The notes under the pieces: generated by a model
Seen by the model: only the letters and a program-made list of their open reading frames with translations
What the model was told of the DNA's origin: nothing
Databases searched by the model: none
Assembly: GCA_947034885.2 (NCBI GenBank)
Contig: OX344756.2
Span: 17,914,098 to 17,978,097 of the forward strand
DNA: 64,000 nucleotides
Reading direction: 5' to 3'
From: Thuidium tamariscinum
Taxonomy: Eukaryota; Streptophyta; Bryopsida; Hypnales; Thuidiaceae
In this document: positions 1-11,965 of the stretch, in pieces
Position numbering within the stretch: the stretch's first letter is position 1
Layout: each line of letters opens with the position of its first letter
Made by a program: the position numbers and the translations under genes

Positions 1-504
1 GATCAACTCAATGCGCTTCTTGTCCACCAGCAGGTTCACGAAGTTCAGCGTCACGTCGCTGAACTTGGCGTCCTCCGCCAGCGTCTTGAGAATGCTCTTC
101 TTCTTGTCGCCGTCGATCACCGGCGACACCAGAAACTCGTACAGCTCGTTGTTCTTGATCAAATCGCCCAACCCCTCCACGTCCTTGTTGATCTTCTCCA
201 AGTCGTCATTCGACTGCGAAAGCTCCGCCAGCGCCGACGCGTAGCCGCCTGCCGCGGAATCGGTCTTCATCACTACCACGCCCCGCCTGGTCGCGCCCGA
301 GGACGAAGGTCCCGACACAGCCTTGGCCACCTTGGCGACGAGCGCCGCATTGCCTGTGAACGACGACCCGCTTCCGGAAACGAAACCCATCCGCACCTGC
401 GCCACACGCGACCCAGCGAATTGATGATCCCCGCCATGGCTGGACGCCGTTGCGGGCGTCCCAGTCGCCCTAGCGCAGGCCAGCGAGTGCTGCAAAGCCT
501 CCAT
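1..504 (-). CDS. atpD: chloroplast ATP synthase CF1 delta subunit (5' part, runs off the window)
   Basis: Reading the minus strand from the ATG at 504 gives 168 uninterrupted residues to the window edge. Residues 1-78 look like a chloroplast transit peptide: rich in Ala, Ser, Thr, Gly and Arg, no acidic cluster, ending in RRGVVVMK. The mature part starts near residue 79 with SAAGGYASALAELSQS, then two amphipathic helices (LEKINKDVEGLGDLIKNNEL, and YEFLVSPVIDGDKKKSILKTL), then FVNLLVDKKRIELI. This is the order of the N-terminal domain of OSCP/delta proteins, which joins the F1 crown to the peripheral stalk of the thylakoid ATP synthase. The gene is nuclear, because it carries a transit peptide and lies among nuclear genes. 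Third positions are strongly GC-rich, unlike the flanks. No intron is seen in this part. The C-terminal stalk-binding domain lies outside the window. The mitochondrial OSCP is the alternative; the presequence and spacing fit the plastid form better. Confidence 0.88.
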   Translation of the reverse strand, partial: MEALQHSLACARATGTPATASSHGGDHQFAGSRVAQVRMGFVSGSGSSFTGNAALVAKVAKAVSGPSSSGATRRGVVVMKTDSAAGGYASALAELSQSNDDLEKINKDVEGLGDLIKNNELYEFLVSPVIDGDKKKSILKTLAEDAKFSDVTLNFVNLLVDKKRIELI

Positions 505-780
505 GTCTTCGAATTCTGTCAAAGATACCCTGGAAGAAGCTAGAATTCGCCCTGCAACGAGCTTCCGAATTCGAGAAATTGGAACGTGGACTCACGAATG
601 GCGAAGCGCCCAACGCAAGGGCCTGCCTGCCCGCAAGGGCAATCCAATGGACGGTCGCGAGGAAGATAAGGTGGGATAGGGAGGCGAGTTTTTCATTCGT
701 TCGTCGTGTTCGTGGCTTTGAGGACGGAGTTTTCCGTCGTTCTTGAGGCTCTGATCTCAAAACACGGTCAAGCTGTTTAG
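505..780 (-). promoter_or_regulatory. atpD 5' leader and proximal promoter
   Basis: The GC-rich stretch just upstream of the atpD start ends abruptly near 780, where AT-rich repeat-derived sequence begins. It probably holds the 5' UTR and core promoter. I see no clear TATA box. Confidence 0.4.
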
Positions 781-885
781 CCAAATGTTCATTTTCGGAA
801 GATTTTTTTTGAATTTACATTGATGGCATGAAGAAATTAAGTAGCAACTAAGCGAAAATTATTCAATTTTGAAATCACTAGTCCT
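781..885. repeat. diverged relative of the hAT-type element at 62014-62154
   Basis: The stretch from CAAATGTTCATTTTCGGAAG to AAATCACTAG can be aligned by eye with 62049-62154 near the second ASR-like gene: the blocks CAAATGTTCATTTT, GAATTTACA and AAGTAGCAACT occur in the same order and spacing. The 3' end (AATTTTGAAATCACTAG) is a degenerate form of the other copy's terminus. The left terminus is not recognisable here. Confidence 0.55.
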
Positions 886-2397
886 AAATGCCTTTCTCGA
901 CATACATTCGGTTTCATCCTTAACTCTGAAGAGTGCTCACAAGAACCTTACTAGCTAGTATTTTTATTTAGTATGTAAAATTATAATTTTGTCTAATTTC
1001 ATTTTGTGTGGTATTCAATATATCAACCCCTAAATGCTTGAGGCATCAAAATCTAGTGTTTGTAAAACTTTGAAGTTAAATAAAACCTAACCAAGTTGTT
1101 ATTTTTAGTAGTTTATATTTTTGAAAAGTTCTTATTGAAGTCTAGTTTCAAAGTCAAATAATCCGATCTAGAAAATGAATGATAGTGAATTCTCTATTCA
1201 AGATTTTGTGCAAAGGTATCCATTGTAATCTTGACTTATTATAGTGTTGAGAGTTCATGAAAATGAGCCTTAATTACACTAGGATCTTGGAGAAAAAATC
1301 ACATTCAAAATTCATTTACAAAAATTTTAGAGTAGATTTTGAGGAGCCATAAATTGATTGGAGTTATGCATGTTAGGGCCTTTAAACTCATATTTTTTTG
1401 GTCACCAATTTTTCAGATTTGACTTGCAAAAAAACAATAGAAATATTTTACATTACTTTTGCAAGTTTAACACCCTCATGGTCAAACATTATAATCTTTC
1501 ACTTTATAAGTCATTGCAAAAAAAGGATAGAAACATTTTCTTAAATTTGCTCTAAGTTGAACAAAATGCCAACATTTTGATAAGTTGTATCAATTTTTTT
1601 TAATTGTAACCATACAAATTCAAAGTACACATGTCAAAGATTGTGTAGGAAAAGAACAAACTTTCTAACATTGATAAAATACAAGATGATTACATTTTCT
1701 TCTTTTTGCAATTTGTGATGATTCTTGTAATAGAAAGTGTTGTAGTTTGTACGTGAGAGTGTTGTTTTCAAAAAACTGAATTTTCTTAAATTTAGATTAT
1801 TCTTATTCAATCTTATCACCTCATAATTCTTGAAATTTCATTAGATGCTATATTGAACTATATTTAGAATTATTTTCTTAACAAAAATGATTCTAGTGTA
1901 GGATATTTGTATTTTGTATATTGATACTATTATGTTTCTTAATTCTAATTTGAGTTAGGTGAAAATCAAGCTTTATCTCAATGCAATGAGAAGACAAACC
2001 ACATAGCCTACGTAAACATAACAAGTCTTTTTTTTTTCTTTCCCTTTTTCTTAGAATTTGAAACCAATACTATATTGTTGTAGCATGTCTACGGAGGCAC
2101 TACCAGTAGTAGAAAAAAGGGTCTCAACTGAGTACTAAGCTATACTTGGAGAGTTTGGCTCTAAAGGCTAGCCAATGAGCACCAACTTGATGCCTACATT
2201 TGCTTGTATAACCTAGGTTCTTTGTTTGTAGCTTAATGCTAGAAGATCTCATTTGCAATACTCATTGAAAGTTTTGAAACTACAGATTTGCAGCTAACTT
2301 TTAATGTAGATGTATCCATTACTAATGCATACTGAAAGTTTTGAAACTGCAAATTTGCAGCTAACATTTAATGTAGATGTACCCATTACTAACATAC
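886..2397. other. AT-rich intergenic stretch, nothing recognised
   Basis: Very AT-rich, with short homopolymer runs. Open frames are short and lack coding character. A direct repeat of about 60 bp around 2260-2390 (GAAAGTTTTGAAACT..CAGCTAAC) occurs twice, which suggests a small local duplication. Confidence 0.4.
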
Positions 2398-2726
2398 GCC
2401 CCATCAACAATAAATAGGTACCCTATTACAAACAAGATTGGAATGGATTCTCTGTTTTCTCCTTGGAATGTGTGTGGCTTTGTACTTTTTCAAGGCTTGG
2501 ACCAATAAGTTAATGACACATAAGTGAGTATAAATGTAAGAAGTAAATAGTGGAAAAGTATTCTTGAATGATGGAAATTGGATGACTCTAAATGTTGGTT
2601 GTAGGTCAAGCCCAACTTTTACCTTTCAAAATTCATAGTAATTTCAATTCAAGAGATAAAATTACCAAATTTTTTGCAATCCCCATTATTTTTGTCAATG
2701 CTTCTCTGAAAACATTCACTTTGCCT
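2398..2726. repeat. dispersed repeat, inverted copy at 38918-39253
   Basis: The segment matches the reverse complement of 38918-39253 over about 330 bp. Shared blocks include CCCATCAACAATAAATAG.., AAGCCCAACTTTTACCTTTC (read on this strand) and TTGCAATCCCCATTATTTTT. Two looser relatives in direct orientation lie at about 45580-45800 and 46010-46290. No terminal repeats or coding frame are evident, so the class is unknown. Confidence 0.6.
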
Positions 2727-3039
2727 TGCACTATCCTAGACTATATCCAAATGTGCTTATTTTATCGGTTGTGGGTACATCTACCTTACTTATCGTGAAT
2801 TTAGCTTACATTGTGTTGAACTCATCATCAGGAACTTCACGGCATGTGAATATGGTGCCACGATGGTGCATTGAAATGCAATCAAGTAAATTTGGTGTCA
2901 ACCCCCATACCAACTGAGTAAGGAGAAAACTGCACCTATATTGTCAAAATGCAGCCTTTGGTGTCAAAATAGCACCAAAGCAGTTTGGCACAACTTTTCT
3001 GATGATAGCAATTCTCTGAAAGTCAAGGGAAGAATTCCA

Positions 3040-3370
3040 AGTTTGGGTTTCAATTGGTTGGGCCCCGTGAGGGGCAGTCCAAAAAATGGGGTATGCCGGT
3101 GAGTGTACCCAGCGCACGGTATTCTTTAGTAAAAGGCGAAAGAATAGTTCGCTCTGTGCTGAGCACCCGGCTGCGTGCATTCTACCTGAAACTGCGAGGC
3201 TTTTATAGCAGGAGTTTCTGGGAAGGACTACAAACGATGTGGGGTAATGCGAACAAACAGGATCCCCGTCTTCGGAGGCTGAAGTTTGAGATTTGAATTC
3301 AATGACAGTTTGTCGGGGGAGATGCGTGGAAGACTAGACTTGGGGTTCGAGGATTCAAGTCATGAAAGTT
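3040..3370. other. GC-richer island in AT-rich spacer
   Basis: About 330 bp with clearly higher GC than either side, containing an 80-codon open frame (3054-3296, plus) with no recognisable domain. Near its 3' end GGTTCGAGGATTC resembles a Pol III B box, but no A box or tRNA fold is found at the right distance. It may be an old gene exon or a SINE-like insertion. Confidence 0.3.
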
Positions 3371-3389
3371 TCCTAGTGACTGTTGCTTT

Positions 3390-3555
3390 GATTAAGGTAA
3401 ATCATCCCATTATGGATCGAATGGGAGCAAATCCATTGTGGGTCAAATTGTATTAGTGGTGTACATTTAAGAACTTGAATGTACACCACCACTAAAATTT
3501 GATCCGCAATGGGTTTGCTCTCATTTATTCTGTAATAGGGTAGTTCACCCTAATC
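3390..3555. repeat. imperfect fold-back element (MITE-like)
   Basis: The left arm starts GATTAAGGTAAATCATCCC and the right arm ends with TAGTTCACCCTAATC. The arms pair over about 75 nt with scattered mismatches and meet at a loop near 3470-3477 between the two GTGTACATT/AATGTACAC blocks. This is a 166-bp hairpin-type non-autonomous element. I cannot define a target-site duplication. Confidence 0.6.
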
Positions 3556-6500
3556 ATATGTTAGTTCACAAATGTTCTTAACACTGCACCTGGATGGAAA
3601 TGGTTGTTTGAGCACAATTTGAGCAATGCTTGACAACAATAGGTTTTTGCCCTTTCCAAGACCCTACACTGTAGTTTGATGAATAAGTGTCTTTGTTACT
3701 TAAGGTAGGAGACTCTGACCAAGCATTAATAGTAAACATGACTTAGAGGTACATTTCACTTTCTTTTATATACCCAATCTGCATATTTCAAGAGGTGCTT
3801 GTTTTTTATGACCACAAATGATTGTTTTTTTTCAGCTTCAAAATTTCTAACTAATTCCACAATTGAAAGCTCCAAAAAATATGAAACAACTTGGATTAGA
3901 TGCCTATTTCATTTATATCTTAAAGAGAGTTTACTAAAAAAATATTTTAGGATGTTTTATCTTTCTAAAAATGACACATTTAAATACTTTTGGACTTTCA
4001 AAGGATTCTAAAATAATATTTGGAAAAAAAATGGTCTTAAGGAGATAATGTAAAACATCAAGAGATCTATGCAAAACATCAAGAAATCACTATATAGCAT
4101 TTGAAGATCTATACAAACATTTGGAGATCTCTACATGTTATTATCTAGAGATATTTGAATATTTTGTCCATAATTCACTTAATAATTTAGAAGTAGTTAA
4201 ATGGGGCATAACAATAGATGTTTTTTGAAGGATTAGAAGACTGTTTTAGGCCCATTCCCAATGTTGTGAACAATCCAAAAAAAAAAATTAAATTTTTAAT
4301 TTTTAAAAAATTTAAAAATACTTTTAATATTATTATATGACATAGTAGTCTCCACGTCAGATCGCATGTGTGGTAGAATTCCTACAACATTCCCACAATC
4401 AAGAACTCGTAGTCTTCTAATTAGTAGAGAAAACATCTAATGAATTTGGTTCTAATCCTTAGATAGTTCATTTATGGACGTCCTACCTTAAGTATGACAG
4501 TCTTTGAAGTACTTGTCTTACAAACGTTGAAGAAGTAGACTTGATTTGTTTTGAAGTAAGTAGGTGAAAGTCAATTATGGATGCAAGCACTAGAAGACAA
4601 TTACAAACTTTAATCCAAGGCTTCTCTTTATGGAAAGTATTGTACCTAATTTGGTGATAGGGTTGCAAAGTGCATAGTAGAAATTATGTAGTCTAATAAT
4701 TTATATCCAATACCTATTGCATATGCAATAGCTATTGGATTTTCTAACTACTTTTGGTTCTTTAATCAATTATAAGGCAAAAACTTACTAAGTTGCTAGG
4801 AAACTATGGTACTATAAAATTTGATTTGATTATCATATTCATGGGCAACTAAATAGCATATCACATAGATAGTATATATGAATGCAAAATTGTATTTAGT
4901 TGACAATGGTATTTTAAAATACTTATGAGGGTGTAATCTATATAAAGTTTATGGTTTGTAAAGAGCTTGATGATTTTATTGTAGGCAGAAAAAATTCTAA
5001 TGATTGGTTATACATTTTTGGTACATATTGAAAAAAAGATGATAGAGGTTTTTGTATAACTTTGTTACTAATTTATTTATATAATTGAATTAAGTGCAAG
5101 TTGTACTTGTCATTATCTAAATTTATGAAATGATTTGCTTTAGAAAAAAAAATTCCATATTGAATGTATTTTAGCACTCTTGGCTTTTTGTTCTTAAAGC
5201 TTATTTTAACATTCAAATGATTTTTCCTTTGCTCCCCTTCAAAACTTTGAAATAGATTTTATAATTAATAACTATAACAATTTGAAGATGAAATCCCATG
5301 TCAACATCTTAAAATATAAAACTATAAAAAAATTGTTTTAAGCCTTTCATATTCAATACTATTGTAAATATCTGTGTTAAGAAAATTTGTTGCATAAATG
5401 CAATAGATTTGATTTTTCTATGTTGCTTATTAAAATATATGAATAACTAGTTGTTAACACTTGCTATGCTACGCATTTATCATTAAATTTTATAAGAATT
5501 TTTATGTATTAGATAGAATGTAAAACAAATATTTCAATAAATCTTCAGATAAAAATTACAAAAATCTTTGTATAATTTTTTAATAAGTAAGCATATATTA
5601 AAATATATAATAGGAATTTATTAAATGATGAATGAAATATATGCAATGGTGAATACTGTAAAAGATATATAAACATTAATACCCATTAGAAATTTGATTC
5701 AATTGTTACAAACCATGGCAATTCAAATTAAAAAATTGAAAAAACAACTTGTAAATCTAGTAGTAGTAATAAACAATTGAAATCATAAAAGCTCAAAGCT
5801 CACAAATGCACAAAATTACAGAACTATAAAGCCAAGAAAAACAATAGAATTGTCACCTCTATAATATCACTTTATGCATCCTCTTTAATGTCACCTTTAT
5901 TGCAACAACTACATTACTTCTTTGATATCACCCTTTGTAAAAAGTGATATTACAAAGGTGATGTAAATTGCTATTTTATTTCTATAATATCACATTGTCT
6001 GAAAATACAATTTCTATGTATGCATGATTGCAAATATTTTTACAAAATATTTATAATTATTATTTTAAAAACTTATTGAAATCATTATCTTGCATTCTAT
6101 TCAAATATATCAAAGTTTTATTGATATGTGATACAACGAATGCTAGTATAGCAAGTACAAGCCCCTAGTATTACTGGTAGCATTTGTGATATTACAGAGG
6201 GAGTTATGATTTTAGTAGTATGATGATTTCAGATTTCAATTAAAAAAAACATGGAGTCATATGGTTGGATGTTATTTGATAGTTGTGAGTATGTAGAAGT
6301 GGTAAGTTGGTTTGGAAGGCTTAAAGCATAAAAAACCTAGTAAGTGACTTTTGGAGACTTAGCCTTTGACTTTGGGTCTTTTAAGTGTCTTTTGACACCT
6401 TCTTCGAGCCTTCAAAGCCCACATCTTCCATAAGCGTGTTAGGAGACTCATCAATATAAATTGAGTCTCTAGCACAATAAAGTGAGAGGCATCTGCTTCA

Positions 6501-7090
6501 AGGCTTCTATTTAGTATGTAAACTTTTTTTAAGAGCTATGCAAACTTGACTTAACTATATTGGCATGATATCATCTTGACACAATGTATTGTGTACAACA
6601 ATCAAAATTCTTTTAATTTATAGAAGAGATATGATTTTATCACTAAAAGAACTTTTCATTCATATCCATTGTTGAAAGCATAGACAATGAAAGGTTTTGA
6701 AGGTTGATAAATCATTAGATGTTGCATCTTCAAATTAAAGTATACTTTACACTTAGGAATAAGCAAAAATAATTAAAATATATGAGTATTCTTATTGCTT
6801 GATGTTCCTTGATATTGATTAATAAAATTAGGAATGAAAATAATACAAAATGGATACTAAATCCTGATTATAGCTCTCTAATAGAAAAACTTGTATAACA
6901 ATATTTTCATAATAAAAGTAACACTAATTTTGCACTTTGGTGACATTGTTTTTGCACCATCATTAGAAGAATAATCAATGTAAGGTGGGTAGACCCCAAA
7001 AAGGAGTTGACTTTAGAGTACCAAGATCTACAATCTCTATACATTTCCAAAATTAGTTAGGTGTTGCTTTTAGAAACAAATTTTGACCCT
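3556..7090. other. AT-rich intergenic DNA with repeat fragments
   Basis: No gene is visible. Positions 3838-3990 (TTCTAACTAATTCCAC..CCAAAAAATATGAAACAACTTGG) belong to a dispersed repeat also seen at 51565-51700 and 61285-61400. Around 5925-5965 a small inverted repeat (GATATCACCCTTTGTAA..TTACAAAGGTGAT) is present. The rest is low-complexity A/T sequence. Confidence 0.45.
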
Positions 7091-7329
7091 TAATAATTTT
7101 TGCATACTGTATCCAAATGTTGTATTCTTTGGTGCATTGGAACATGCTTTCACTTGGCATCAAGATTATATGAAAATCTGAACAGATTTATAATAGTAAC
7201 TAGGCACAGTATCAATTTGAAATCGACTACAGCAATGATGCCTCTGCATACATTCATCCAAATCTGCTCAAACAAAATCATCGACACTACTTTCATCCAG
7301 ACTCATCAGTCTCATCACTCCACCGAGCT

Positions 7330-8157
7330 TGCAGTTGCACAGACATGAGACAGAGCTCCATCATACGAGCTTCCTGAGAATCGCTCGCTCTAACTTGCTA
7401 TACTCGAGGGAGAGAGAGTGCAGTCAGTACGTCACCATGTCAACTAATTTGCGCTTCTTCGCCGTCCTGCGCGCAAATTCCCGTCACGACCACAACCTAC
7501 ACATCACCTAATTAATTACGGTACCACATTCTGTGTCAGGTCCCGAATTTTATTCCACTTTCACATCACGGATAGCGGCGAAGCACAGGATTTGGGGATT
7601 ACGAGGTCCGTCACCGGAGTAGCTATGGCAATGGCATTATTTGTTGAGCCATTGCTGCAGGTACACATTGCCATGATTTTCAGTCACTCGTTTGTTTCTT
7701 TGAGTGTCATCCTGTCCAGATGTTGATTTTGGCAACTTGAATCTCTCGGATGTTTGATGCGATGTAGGTGATGGCTACTGATGATTTTCCAGTAGGACGT
7801 ACTCAACCCGGAGGTGAAAATTTTAAATGGGTTGCTGTAACTGGAGTTTTTTTGAGGTCATGGCCACTTTTACAGGTTTTGTGTCCCAAGGACAATTCCA
7901 AACCCTAATTCTTGAAAGCAGCCGAAATTCTGGTCACTCTTTTGTACAGAGGTGATCCTTGCAACGCCCCTTTAATGTTCTAATGCTTTAGAAGGCCCTT
8001 ACAATGTAAATGATTTCAAGTTGGGTATATCTTGTTAGCTTTCGTGTTTCTTGATTGACACATTTAAAAATCCCGTGTTGCAGTTGTATATCTTTTATGT
8101 GTGATATTTATGCGGATCGGTCAGTAGAATCACCTCAGAGACTGGCTAAGGGTCAGA
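7330..8157 (+). promoter_or_regulatory. leader region of the small-protein gene, possible 5'-UTR intron and uORF
   Basis: From about 7330 base composition rises and the sequence looks transcribed. A short open frame starts at 7625 (ATGGCAATGGCATTA..) and runs to CTGCAG|GTACAC near 7660, a plausible donor. A plausible acceptor TTGCAG is at about 8083. Joining them gives an 18-residue upstream ORF ending before the main start at 8158. The splice is inferred, not shown. Confidence 0.3.
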
Positions 8158-8541
8158 ATGAAGCGAAAGCATACAGTGCTTGTGCCAGAAGCTCGTTTTG
8201 GCTTCGTGATGCAGCTTGCTCTTGTGGTATCGTTGCTGAGCCGCGCCGGTTGCGTTGTGACGATCCGCAACTGGACAGCGTACACGACGATTATGGTCAC
8301 GCCGAACCCGGACGGATCTGCGGATGAGCTTAAACCTAGTAAGTGGATGAGGTATACGTCTACCGGCAATGGTAGGAATGGCATGTTCACGGTGGCGAAC
8401 TATAAGGACGAAAATGTGGTGACGTTCTTGCTTGACGATGGCCAGATTCTGGCGTTAGTCGATAATTTTAGTGACTCCATCGATGGTCTTCTCGTTGATT
8501 CCAAGGGTAACAGGATTCAAACCTTGTTCATCAATCTGTGA
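8158..8541 (+). CDS. small secreted or membrane-anchored protein, family unknown
   Basis: An intact 127-codon frame with coding-like composition, flanked by AT-rich non-coding DNA. After a basic start (MKRKHTVLVPEARFGF) comes a hydrophobic stretch at residues 18-33 (MQLALVVSLLSRAGCV) that could be a signal peptide if translation starts at Met18, or a signal anchor if it starts at Met1. The remaining ~95 residues (VTIRNWTAYTTIMVTPNPDG..) alternate polar and hydrophobic residues as in a beta-rich fold. They contain only one early Cys, one NWT glycosylation sequon, and end in GNRIQTLFINL. I do not recognise the family. A protein-level search would decide whether it is lineage-specific. An upstream exon adding residues cannot be excluded. 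Confidence 0.6.
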   Translation: MKRKHTVLVPEARFGFVMQLALVVSLLSRAGCVVTIRNWTAYTTIMVTPNPDGSADELKPSKWMRYTSTGNGRNGMFTVANYKDENVVTFLLDDGQILALVDNFSDSIDGLLVDSKGNRIQTLFINL

Positions 8542-9534
8542 ACGCTCGCTTAATAATATTATCGGGAATAATATAGCTGGTGTGGATTAATCTGCTGGGT
8601 TTAATGGGACGGAGTTGCTAGTTTATGTTCCCCTTGTACATTTGGAGACTGCTTCTAATGTAAATCCATTCTCGAATTGGCAGATTTTTCTGTTTGATGT
8701 GGTTGTCAATTGAATTTTGATCACATTTCTTGGAGGTTCACAAGTATGTAAAAATGACTAGTGTAATTGCAGATTGGCATTGTTGGCGTCTTTTCTGTGA
8801 GATACTTGTTTCAAATTGATCATTAGAAAAGTAGTAGCGTGGAGTCTTTTGGTTGCTGTGACTGGAACTGAAAATAATGGCACAACTCTCCATAAGGTTT
8901 CAGAGGACCTCTTATCACAGCTTCCATCATGTCGCATGCGGTAGTAAATCACATCGTGAATTTTTCTTTCGCATTTTGCTGGCAATGGACTAGAGAATTC
9001 CTGTCTACTTCTGTTTACGAAGTTGAGCTCTTCTCACTTACGTATCCTAAAAGAAGCTTAAACATGTATTCTCGAAATTCAAACTTGAGGAGTAGCAGTT
9101 CCCTGGATTGTTGCATTTCCAGTTGCTGGTTTCAAAAGTAGTGATACATGGACTTTGGTGCGGGGTCTAGCTTTGAATAAACGGGCTCTTGATTCAAGCG
9201 GGCCCGGCCGAAAAGAGACCGGAGTTCTTCTTTAGATTTCCAATTCAGTCAACACTGATAGGACAATACCACTGTCCGAAACACAACATAGAAGATTGAA
9301 CTACGCTTTAGTCTGAAACAGGTAGAGCGAACGAGAGGTGTAATGTCTACGAGAGATTGATTCTGAAATATTGCAGTGTCGAGGAAATTCCATAACTTCC
9401 TACAGGTGCAAGCTCTTGAGCTCCTACGATTGTATTTGCCAATTGAATTATGTCAATACTCCTATTCTGGCGTCTAATAAATTGCAGAACATGCAAAGGT
9501 GATAGGGGAATTACAGTAGCTGCAACGAAGCCAA
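8542..9534. other. intergenic, 3' flanks of two convergent genes
   Basis: Probably holds the 3' UTR of the small-protein gene and that of the methyltransferase, which converge here. No domain-bearing frame is seen. Confidence 0.4.
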
Positions 9535-11110
9535 TTAGTGGGAGACGAGCTCGTTTCTGGCAGCTAAAGGCTTCTCTAGGAGAGCAGAGAGGTACACTTC
9601 ATGCGTATCAGCTCCTCGATCAAGCTTTAAACCGACATCCCACCGCAACTCCTTGTACCCTAACTTTCGGATTAACGGAGCGTAGACGGAATCCAGTTCC
9701 GATTGAATGCAAAAGAAATGATCAAGCCACAAGAAGCCACCAGGTCGCAAGACGCGGTCGATGTCATAGAAGATGAACTCGAGGGTGTCGAGCGGGATCC
9801 AGTTCGACAGAACGTGCATGGAGTGAACGATGTCCAATGTGTTGTCCCAGAAGGGAAAGCGGACGCCGATGGACATGTAGAAGGGGATCACCCCGCGCTG
9901 CGCAATTAAGTTGTTGAAAGGCCCGTCCAGATTCAAGGTGGAGGTGATGATGGTCACGTTGTGTTCGCGCATGCGAACGGCGAAGGAGCCTGTGCCGCCT
10001 CCGATGTCGAGACCGATGCGGAGACCGCCTTGCTTTAAGGCGACGACTTGCTCAACGGTGAAATCCACGGCGCCGGGGGAAGACGGTCGGCCTACCCAGC
10101 GATGACTCTCCCGTCCATTGAGGTCGAAGCAGTCGAGACAATCGGCGAAGACTTTTCGTTGGGCGCGAGTGTTGAGACAGTCGAAGCTCTTGCAGGTGTA
10201 GGAGGTCCAGTGGATGTTGCCGTCTGTGGGCAGTGTCCAGAGAGACTTCGGAAATGGTAGAGGCTCGGTTGCATTTTCCGGTCCTCTCGCCAAGCATCTG
10301 CAGAAACAGAGCGGCGGACATTAATTCGATGCGAGATGGACGAGGGAGCTGCTCTAAGCGCAAGAGAATTAGGCTACGAGGAAAGCACACCCGTCGTGCC
10401 ATTGTTAATAATTAATCTCTGCAACGAGGTGAAGGGAAATTTGAAATTTAAACTCACCGCCGACGAGGAAGAGGCTCGCAGCCTTCCAACAAGAGCTTTT
10501 GCGCGAGGTCGTCGTCGTCGGGGCAAACCTTGCCGACCTCGTAGTTCATGAATGTCGTGATATCTTCCATGTTGGCGACGCAAGCTTGACCTACACTGGC
10601 TGTCAATGAGTTTGATTTGAGGGCGGGGTTCCAACCGAATTTGAGCTTCTTCGGCGCCACGTACTCCCGAAACTCGTGAGGAAGACTGTCACGCCGGTCA
10701 AGCATCCAGCGATGGTAAGGATCGCCTTCAATTGCTTCCGTCATGGCCTCAACGGCGGTATCTCGATCTCCATTGGTTCGCGCCGCGGCGATTGCTTTCG
10801 TGCTGGCTTGAATGTCGGTTAGGAGCTTCAGATGCTTCTCTTGTACCTGACTGAGGTGCTCTTGAGCTTTTCGAAGCTCCTCGCGGAGCTCACCAATCTC
10901 ACGGAAGGTTTCATTGCACTGGTTCGAGCTGTCGTTCGGGAATGTTGCATCGAGCACTGAATTCTGGCATTGCTGCAGTGTGGAACAGTTTTGGAAGCCG
11001 TAGATTGCGACCCCGCAAAGGAGAAGATACGCTGTCACGGCGATGATGTTTTTACGTGAGTAGCGCCTCCTGCCGTCGTCCTCCGCCTTCAGGATGGCTT
11101 CGAAGCTCAT
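9535..11110 (-). CDS. membrane-anchored SAM-dependent methyltransferase (plant At1g29790-like)
   Basis: Two exons on the minus strand, 11110-10458 and 10297-9535, join through a 160-bp intron (donor GTGAGT, acceptor TTTCTGCAG) to encode 471 residues. The split codon restores ..EPLPRRR|CLARG.., matching the conserved plant motif at this point. Residues 20-41 form one membrane helix (IIAVTAYLLLCGVAIYGF), suggesting a type II Golgi/endomembrane anchor. Residues ~66-115 are a charged coiled coil (REIGELREELRKAQEHLSQV). A conserved segment EYVAPKKLKFGWNPAL precedes the catalytic domain. SAM-binding motif I is GLDIGGGTG (residues ~313-321). Later come RFPFWDNTLDIVHSMHVL and the post-motif DIDRVLRPGGFLWLDHFF. 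Family members are annotated as methyltransferases related to pectin-type enzymes; the substrate is unknown. The frame is intact, so the gene looks functional. Confidence 0.85.
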
Positions 11111-11965
11111 TGTGGCTACAGCAACACCGTCCTGCGCAATGTGCTAATACAATGCTGTAGCCAATTAGGAGCTTTTCTTGCCGTTACGTCAAGCGAGTTC
11201 GGAGACGAGGAACACTCATCTTCAGTAACCAGAACAACACCGTTCCCTCGATATTGTTCTTTCTTCCGATCCCACTGCGATTGCACCTCGCAATTCCGCA
11301 TTCACCTGAAGAACGCCATTGACATCAGGTACCAAAATCCGATCCAAGTATTAATCTCCGCTTTTGTTCAACACCCAATACTCTCATTCTCTTACTCTGT
11401 TTCTTTCAAGCTCGGATTGACTCGACTTCACGACCTCATTTCGTACCCAACAGCGGTTTTGCTTGCATACCCACAGGAGCTCCTGCTTGTTACAGAGAGT
11501 AAGAAGAGATGAAGCTTACACTCCGATGTCGAGAAACTCGACCTTCAATGTAAAGAAAGCGATGTCAAGATGGTGAACGAGAAGTCCTACTGTAGAACAT
11601 GTGAACACCTCAAACTCAGTCTAACCTCGTCCGACATTCTTCAACAGACACAACGTAGTCCACATACAACGCAACTCTGGAATACCCAAGCCAGGCTGCA
11701 ACAGTGGTGAAAGATCAACGGAAGACTGAGCTTGCTGCGAGTGTGATTTAACATGCCAGTAACTGACTGAAGTCACCATAGTTCCTCCGTCTTCTCACTA
11801 ACAGGTGGTTACTCCGAATTCGTGACTGAAACTATCAACGTGAACGCATGATCTACAAGTGGAGCGAAATATCAATGAGGCAGCTACGACGGACCACGAT
11901 TGCCGCATTTAATCCAAACCATAGCAACTTACAACAGAATCAATTAGTTACGGCGATGAAATCAA
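11111..11965. other. upstream region of the methyltransferase gene
   Basis: Moderately GC, with no clear coding frame on either strand. It probably holds the promoter and leader of the minus-strand methyltransferase. No TATA or box motif is strong enough to call. Confidence 0.35.

Noticed and set aside
470..784. 104-codon minus-strand frame overlapping the atpD start
   Set aside because: It overlaps the atpD leader and first codons in another frame and has no domain; a by-product of GC-rich sequence.
3330..3360. Possible tRNA gene (GGTTCGAGGATTC)
   Set aside because: No matching A box, no cloverleaf, no anticodon stem at the required spacing.
9703..10634. Several 60-116 codon frames on both strands
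   Set aside because: They lie over the methyltransferase exons and intron in other frames; the spliced methyltransferase explains the region.
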